Of a stretch of DNA of 36,915 bases, positions 32,990 to 36,915 are shown piece after piece. This stretch comes from Candidatus Heimdallarchaeota archaeon. Lineage in GTDB: Archaea; Asgardarchaeota; Heimdallarchaeia; Heimdallarchaeales; Kariarchaeaceae. Made by a program: the position numbers and the translations under genes. Within the stretch, counting starts at the first letter, position 1; each line of letters begins with the position of its first letter. The stretch is taken from NCBI GenBank assembly GCA_015523565.1, contig WAKA01000060.1, positions 1 through 36,915 on the forward strand, read 5' to 3'. Under the pieces are notes generated by a model, which saw nothing but the letters and a program-made list of their open reading frames with translations, was not told the origin of the DNA and did no database searches.

Positions 32990-34011
32990 TCAACCACTTC
33001 CTCAAGTCGGTTCTCATTAAGTGCATTCTTCAGTTCCCTAGCCACTCTTCTTCCTGTTGACATAGGTTCGCCATATTTGAGCCAAGTGTATGGGCTTCCA
33101 TTCACATAAGGATTTGTTCCCGCTACAATTCTCGCAGATATTTCAAAACAAATGATCTCCCCATCGTCAGTCACTATCGTTTCCAAACAAAATGGTCCAT
33201 ACAACCCTTTTTTTGTCACTTGTTTGCTTGCCTCAACAACATTCTCCCCCATCTGCAATATCTTTGGAAGATAGGATTCCCTGACAACCAAAGGGAAATT
33301 TCCTATGACTAAATATGAGGGGTCAATCCTTAGTTGCAATTGATCCATTGCAGGAATTCTTCCCATGGAATCAACATTGGTTTCATATCTTCTGTCAAAA
33401 CTCATTATTTCTGTTTCATCCATGATTAAAGAATGAAAATAGTGAATATAAAGGGGGGTTCCAATGATGTATTCTTGAATTATGTATCTGGTGTCATTCA
33501 GCCTCCCCTTGTCAAGCTCCTTTTCCATTTTCTCATGGAAGTCTTCCTCACTTGTGGCAAGAAAATACCCGTTTCCTCCCCCTGCCCCAAAGAACTTGAC
33601 AATGACTGGTCTGTCTATCTTTTCAGGGGAATCAACCATCTTTGGAAGTTTTAATCCTGCCCTTTCCAGCCATTTCCTTTCCAATTGTCTGTCTGATTCC
33701 CAGTCAAGTATGGCTTTATGCCCGTAATATTTTGGCTTGAGTCTTTTAATCCCTTCTAACCCCAAATATGCAATAAATGACCCATGTGGAATAAGTACGG
33801 TGTTCATATCTACCAATTCATCTTCGATGCTGGCAAATTCGTTGAAATTATCTATACTTATTATCCTGTCTGCAACCTTGAATTGGCGATAAACTTTTTC
33901 AGTCCCCTTCCTGCAAATCGCAACCGTTTCAAATCCTTCATCTTTTGCCCCCTTGAGTATTTGCAAGGCTGAATGGGATGCGATTGTTCCTACTGTTATG
34001 TCTTGGCTCAT
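32986..34011 (-). CDS. purP: 5-formaminoimidazole-4-carboxamide ribonucleotide synthetase PurP
   Basis: 341 residues. Matches the PurP group typified by the Methanocaldococcus enzyme: TIASHSALQILKGAKDEGFE, then VADRIISIDNF, VLIPHGSFIAYLGLE, ILDWESDRQLE, VIVKFFGAGGGNGYFLATS (ATP-grasp), DRRYETNVDSMGRIPA and CFEISARIVAGTNPYVNG. It makes FAICAR from AICAR, formate and ATP, replacing the folate-dependent transformylase of bacterial purine synthesis. First gene of the PurP / paralogue / ThiL operon. Confidence 0.92.
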   Translation of the reverse strand: MSQDITVGTIASHSALQILKGAKDEGFETVAICRKGTEKVYRQFKVADRIISIDNFNEFASIEDELVDMNTVLIPHGSFIAYLGLEGIKRLKPKYYGHKAILDWESDRQLERKWLERAGLKLPKMVDSPEKIDRPVIVKFFGAGGGNGYFLATSEEDFHEKMEKELDKGRLNDTRYIIQEYIIGTPLYIHYFHSLIMDETEIMSFDRRYETNVDSMGRIPAMDQLQLRIDPSYLVIGNFPLVVRESYLPKILQMGENVVEASKQVTKKGLYGPFCLETIVTDDGEIICFEISARIVAGTNPYVNGSPYTWLKYGEPMSTGRRVARELKNALNENRLEEVVE

Positions 34012-34087
34012 TTAACCTGTTGAATGATTGTACATAAAGAAAAGTTTTGGTCAAAAACAGACATTAAATGTAAATTGATTTGATTAT

Positions 34088-34393
34088 TTAACCGAACAAG
34101 CTTCCAAGACCAAGATCTGCTTCGTCGATCTCCTCTTCTTCTTCCTCTTCTTCCTTCTCCTCTTCGGCCGCTTCGGTTGCCCCTGCCGCGGCTCCTGCTG
34201 CGGGTGCAGCAGCCACCATTGCGGCAGATGACAATGCCTCTTCAATGTCAACACCCTTTAGGGCGGCAACCAAGGATTTGACCCTGTTTGCATCGACACT
34301 GACACCTGCAGCCTCAAGGACAGCAGTCAGATTTTCTTCATTTATTTCTTTTCCAGCTTTGTGTAGTAGTAATGCAGCATATAGATATTCCAT
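34088..34393 (-). CDS. rpl12: Ribosomal stalk protein P1 (archaeal L12)
   Basis: 101 residues: N-terminal helical dimerisation domain ([20 protein letters not shown]), Ala-rich hinge and acidic tail ending [12 protein letters not shown], the site that contacts translation GTPases. The same C-terminal peptide ends uL10, encoded just upstream. AAGGAGAG precedes its ATG in the 19-nt intergenic gap, so it is translated from the same mRNA. Confidence 0.97.
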   Translation of the reverse strand: MEYLYAALLLHKAGKEINEENLTAVLEAAGVSVDANRVKSLVAALKGVDIEEALSSAAMVAAAPAAGAAAGATEAAEEEKEEEEEEEEIDEADLGLGSLFG

Positions 34394-34412
34394 TTTATAT
34401 CTCTCCTTTTAT

Positions 34413-35363
34413 TTAACCGAAAAGGCTTCCGAGACCAAGATCCGCCTCATCAACCTCTTCTTCCTCTTCCTCTTCCTCCTCTTGCTCTTCGGAGGATTCA
34501 GAAGCAGTATTCTCCATTGCAGCCACAGGGACAGAGCTTGCAAGCTCCTTAAGCTCATCAGACAATGCATTTTCATCAATGGCTGCCAATGCACGAGCCA
34601 AAGCAAGTACTTTCGCTTGGGCAGTTGCCAAAACAGCCTCAGCTGTTTCTTCAGTAACATAGCCAATTTCTGCAGCCAAGTTAAGGGCTTGCCTATGGGC
34701 AGTGGCAAGAAGACCTGGATAATCTTTCATCAACTCTTCCTTGGTGATGAGCATTCCATCACTCAAAGCAACTTCCAATTCCAGTCCTACCTCGAATGGT
34801 GTGATTCCTAACCTGCCAAGAATGATTGCTAACCCTTTGCTGACCTTTTCTCCTTCCTTGACAACAACTGTGTCCTGTGGAATGGCGATTGTACCTCTTT
34901 CGATACGTGTTGGCAAGCCGACTGCATTCAATTCACTGATAAATGTACCTGGTGGCACACCTGTGTTCATTTTTGGAACCAAAACATCCTTGGGTGCAAT
35001 CTGCCCTGGTCTTGCTGCCGCAGGAACCTTATTGTTTGCAAGGTATTGGGCAATTTCAAAAGGACTCCCGTCTGCAAAAAGAAATGCGGCATTTCCGCTC
35101 ACATATTCCTTCAATGATTCTATGTTGTCAACTTCGTCCCTGACGGCGTCAATGGCAATCTTCATGAGCGTATTCTTTGCCATTTTCAGCGTCGACCCTT
35201 TCTCTCTCAAGTCTCTTCTGATTTGGTGAACTGAGGTCTCGCTCATCGGCTCCATTCTGACGATCCCGATAACTGAATGTGCCTTCAGCTTTTCCTTCAA
35301 AAACTCCAAGGTTTTTGCTTTCTTGGGTCTCGCTGATCTCTTGTTCATGATTGCTATGCTCAT
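34413..35363 (-). CDS. rpl10: Ribosomal protein uL10 (P0)
   Basis: 316 residues. It has the L10 rRNA-binding domain (SVHQIRRDLREKGSTLKMAK), the archaeal/eukaryotic insertion and the helical spine that recruits P1 dimers. It ends in an acidic stretch and [10 protein letters not shown]. It overlaps the uL1 stop by 4 nt (ATGA). The operon order uL1-uL10-P1 is canonical; uL11, often first, is not present here. Confidence 0.97.
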   Translation of the reverse strand: MSIAIMNKRSARPKKAKTLEFLKEKLKAHSVIGIVRMEPMSETSVHQIRRDLREKGSTLKMAKNTLMKIAIDAVRDEVDNIESLKEYVSGNAAFLFADGSPFEIAQYLANNKVPAAARPGQIAPKDVLVPKMNTGVPPGTFISELNAVGLPTRIERGTIAIPQDTVVVKEGEKVSKGLAIILGRLGITPFEVGLELEVALSDGMLITKEELMKDYPGLLATAHRQALNLAAEIGYVTEETAEAVLATAQAKVLALARALAAIDENALSDELKELASSVPVAAMENTASESSEEQEEEEEEEEEVDEADLGLGSLFG

Positions 35364-36016
35364 GCTTCTGCACCTCCAATTTCAACGGCAGGACCCATGG
35401 TTGTTTTCACATGGACATGCTTGATGTTTTGTGCTCCTTGCTCAAGACGATTCTCAATGTCTCTTAATACAACTTCAATATTTTCTGCAATGTCGTCATC
35501 GTCCATATCACGAGTCGCAACCCTCGCATGGATGACTGGATTCTGCCTTAGTCTAAATTTGGCTGTCCGGGAAAACCTGTCAATCATTGTTTCCAAGTTC
35601 GCGTTGGGTGGAAGGACATTCGGACTCTTCCCAAGTGGTCCCAGATACCTACCAAGATATCTACCGACCTCTGCCATCATTTGTGGCACTGCCAGCACAT
35701 AATCAACACTCTTTGCAAATTTCTTTGCCTCTTTTGGATTTTTTGACAATGCTTCCAATTGATCCTTGGAAAGGGTAACATCAACACCCAACTCTTTTGC
35801 CTTGTCCAAGACATCATCTGGACCAACAACTGCAAGTTTCACCGGTTTATTCGGTTTGTGTGGAAGAACAATCTGCGCACGGAACCTCTTAGAAGGATCC
35901 TTCAGATTAATGTTCTTCAAGCCAATGGATAGATCAATGCTTTCAACAAATTTTCTCTCCTTGGCTTTTTCCTTTGCTTTCTTAACTGCTTCCTTGATTG
36001 CTTTTCGATCGATTAT
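35360..36016 (-). CDS. rpl1: Ribosomal protein uL1 with apparent AUA start codon
   Basis: 218 residues if started at ATA 36016. From about residue 33 (TTG 35920) the protein is plainly uL1: RFRAQIVLPHKPNKPVKLAV, YVLAVPQMMAEVGRYLGRYL, GPLGKSPNVLPPNANLE. The usual N-terminal helix is also encoded upstream in the same frame (IDRKAIKEAVKKAKEKAKER, then KFVESIDLSIG), so a TTG start would amputate it. There is no ATG, GTG or TTG before that helix. A perfect GGAGGTGA is followed at 3 nt by ATA, then ATC GAT CGA. Starting at ATA gives the family's normal length. A base error (ATA for ATG) is the alternative. Confidence 0.9.
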   Translation of the reverse strand: MIDRKAIKEAVKKAKEKAKERKFVESIDLSIGLKNINLKDPSKRFRAQIVLPHKPNKPVKLAVVGPDDVLDKAKELGVDVTLSKDQLEALSKNPKEAKKFAKSVDYVLAVPQMMAEVGRYLGRYLGPLGKSPNVLPPNANLETMIDRFSRTAKFRLRQNPVIHARVATRDMDDDDIAENIEVVLRDIENRLEQGAQNIKHVHVKTTMGPAVEIGGAEA

Positions 36017-36133
36017 ATGTCACCTCCTGCTCCTGAATTGAAAAATTCAGTCTACGCAGGTTTTTCGTAGACGAAAGTAAGCCTTGCCTGACCTACTCCT
36101 CAGTTCTATGTCTTCCTCAACTTTTTTAAATAT
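36017..36133 (-). promoter_or_regulatory. Promoter and two-hairpin leader of the uL1-uL10-P1 operon
   Basis: On the minus strand: TATA-like ATATTTAAAAAAG (36121-36133), then an untranslated leader of ~85 nt. It holds two perfect 7-bp hairpins, GTCTACG/CGTAGAC (36066-36072 with 36050-36056) and CTGAATT/AATTCAG (36044-36050 with 36033-36039), which share base 36050. CAGGAGCAGGAGGTGA then carries two SD-like motifs. In methanogens uL1 represses its own operon by binding the mRNA; this leader is a natural candidate, but I did not identify the rRNA-like L1 binding motif. Confidence 0.6.
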
Positions 36134-36211
36134 GATGAAGCATTACATAGCCCTTTTCTTTTCCATCTTCGTTTTTTACTTGCCATCCAAACGCGTTATT
36201 TAAACTATTAT

Positions 36212-36508
36212 TCACTCTTTAATAGCTCTGACTTTGTCTTCCATTTTCCTATCCTTGTCCCTCCTATCATCAATTTTCAAAGTGGTGACTACACGTTTTG
36301 CTCCTGCTTTGAATATTGTCTCATGCGCGAGTTTTGTCACTTCCAATATTTGATCAATCGTATCTGCCTCTATTACCGTACCCATTGGATGGTGAAGAAC
36401 TCGTATCCCTTCAAAGGAATCGCTTTCCCTTATTGCTTCTTTTACAAATTTACTCAGACTTGTTCCTTCTCCAACAGGTGACGTAACCAACTCGGCAATT
36501 ACCTTCAC
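36212..36508 (-). CDS. MTH1187/YkoF-family thiamine-binding-like protein
   Basis: 98 residues from a GTG at 36508 (a GTG at 36526 would add 6). It starts KVIAELVTSPVGEGTSLSKF and continues VLHHPMGTVIEADTIDQILE and GAKRVVTTLKIDDRRDKDRK, the hallmark sequence of the MTH1187 family (ferredoxin-like fold, proposed to bind thiamine or a related pyrimidine). A TATA-like CTTATTATTTTT (36532-36543, read on the minus strand as AAAAATAATAAG) favours the 36508 start. It lies about 4.4 kb from thiL but is not in the same operon. Confidence 0.88.
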   Translation of the reverse strand: MKVIAELVTSPVGEGTSLSKFVKEAIRESDSFEGIRVLHHPMGTVIEADTIDQILEVTKLAHETIFKAGAKRVVTTLKIDDRRDKDRKMEDKVRAIKE

Positions 36509-36526
36509 AAAACAAATAGTTCTCAC

Positions 36527-36775
36527 TTCTTCTTATTATTTTTGTTAATCTCTCTTTACAATTTGTGGCATTGACTCGTTTAAATGTGATTAACTACAAT
36601 GCTTATTCTGACTAATTTCCTACAAACGTAGTTTTTACGAAAATTGTGAAAAGGAAAAAAAGAAATCAAATGTCCAAATTAAGGTCTTTTGTCAGTTCTC
36701 CTTTCACAAATCACACAAACTTCAATTAACGTAGATGAAACGAATGTTATTTTGTAGTTTTGCACTAAGGGTTTA
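36527..36775. other. Intergenic region
   Basis: A/T-rich, with the promoter of the MTH1187-family gene at its left end. I see no gene, tRNA or clear repeat in it. Confidence 0.4.
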
Positions 36776-36913
36776 ATGAAGGATAGTGTAACACTTTTCG
36801 TCATTATATTATTTCTCCCATATGTTTTCTTTTCCTATGGTTTTGTTATCATGAGGAAGTCCCGATGTCGATGCAAACGGTATTGTCGACTTGCCATTCG
36901 ATGCAGGTCCTAA
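36776..36913 (+). CDS. Possible 45-residue membrane protein with Cys/Arg-rich tail
   Basis: A complete short frame at the window edge: MKDSVTLFVIILFLPYVFFS, then YGFVIMRKSRCRCKRYCRLA and IRCRS. One TM helix is followed by a strongly basic tail with four Cys. A T-rich element (TGTTATTTTG, about 36745-36754) sits roughly 27 nt before the ATG. Either a small membrane protein with a cytoplasmic, possibly metal- or nucleic-acid-binding tail, or a chance frame. No homologue recognised. Confidence 0.3.
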   Translation: MKDSVTLFVIILFLPYVFFSYGFVIMRKSRCRCKRYCRLAIRCRS

Positions 36914-36915
36914 TA

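Noticed and set aside
34245..34811. Plus-strand frames across P1 and uL10
   Set aside because: Antisense to well-identified ribosomal protein genes.
36620..36636. CTAC-N4-GTAG followed by five T, terminator-like
   Set aside because: Only a 4-bp stem; no gene on the plus strand ends just before it.
1..36915. CRISPR arrays, tRNA or rRNA genes, intact transposases
   Set aside because: None recognised on either strand; the only tandem repeats are protein-level units, and the only long direct repeat is the diverged pair around the protease island.

Overview
This AT-rich window is archaeal. It encodes archaeal/eukaryotic-type translation proteins (uS19, uL22, eL14, uL1, uL10/P0, P1) and the H/ACA pseudouridine synthase Cbf5. 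It also carries the archaeal purine enzyme PurP with a paralogue, a class III (pilin-type) signal peptide, and many TATA-like boxes 22-30 nt upstream of start codons, which implies mostly leaderless mRNAs. Leucine-rich-repeat proteins, a membrane protein ending in a RING-H2-like zinc finger and an RNase R-type exoribonuclease point towards an Asgard-type (Promethearchaeota) genome. That assignment is inference from gene content, not a phylogenetic result.

Layout. (1) 1-4.5 kb is accessory: a protein of seven octapeptide repeats, two convergent paralogous LRR proteins sharing a C-terminal DWWDME signature, and a two-gene hypothetical pair. (2) 4.5-8 kb is a decayed island: a secreted subtilisin-like protease and a small membrane-anchored partner, followed by a C-terminal fragment of a DNA methyltransferase. 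Two diverged, broken copies of the end of one unknown gene flank this stretch as direct repeats. (3) 8-10.7 kb encodes an 880-residue membrane protein with 22 tandem 14-residue repeats and a C-terminal RING-like finger. (4) 10.8-16.1 kb holds an ABC exporter operon (one ATPase, two permeases), a membrane-anchored TIM-barrel-like protein whose frame is interrupted by TAA, a C-terminally anchored surface protein, a 42-residue membrane protein not obvious from ORF length alone, and a degenerate amino-methyltransferase-like protein. (5) 16.1-20.7 kb holds a BioY biotin transporter, a beta-lactamase-fold hydrolase and a two-gene GMC oxidoreductase operon. (6) 20.8-27.8 kb holds RNase R with an acidic insertion, the TupABC tungstate transporter with a stand-alone RAM-domain gene between permease and ATPase, a small membrane protein and an EamA transporter. 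(7) 27.8-30.9 kb is the uS19-uL22-Cbf5-eL14 cluster and a pilin-like protein. (8) 30.9-36.5 kb, mainly on the minus strand, holds the operons PurP / PurP paralogue / ThiL and uL1 / uL10 / P1, plus an MTH1187-family protein.

The most useful second looks are: the RING-H2-like repeat protein; the in-frame TAA in the TIM-barrel gene, with recognisable coding sequence continuing beyond it; uL1, which appears to start at AUA behind a two-hairpin leader; the leaderless 42-residue membrane protein at 15167-15295; and the protease island bounded by remnants of the same broken gene.
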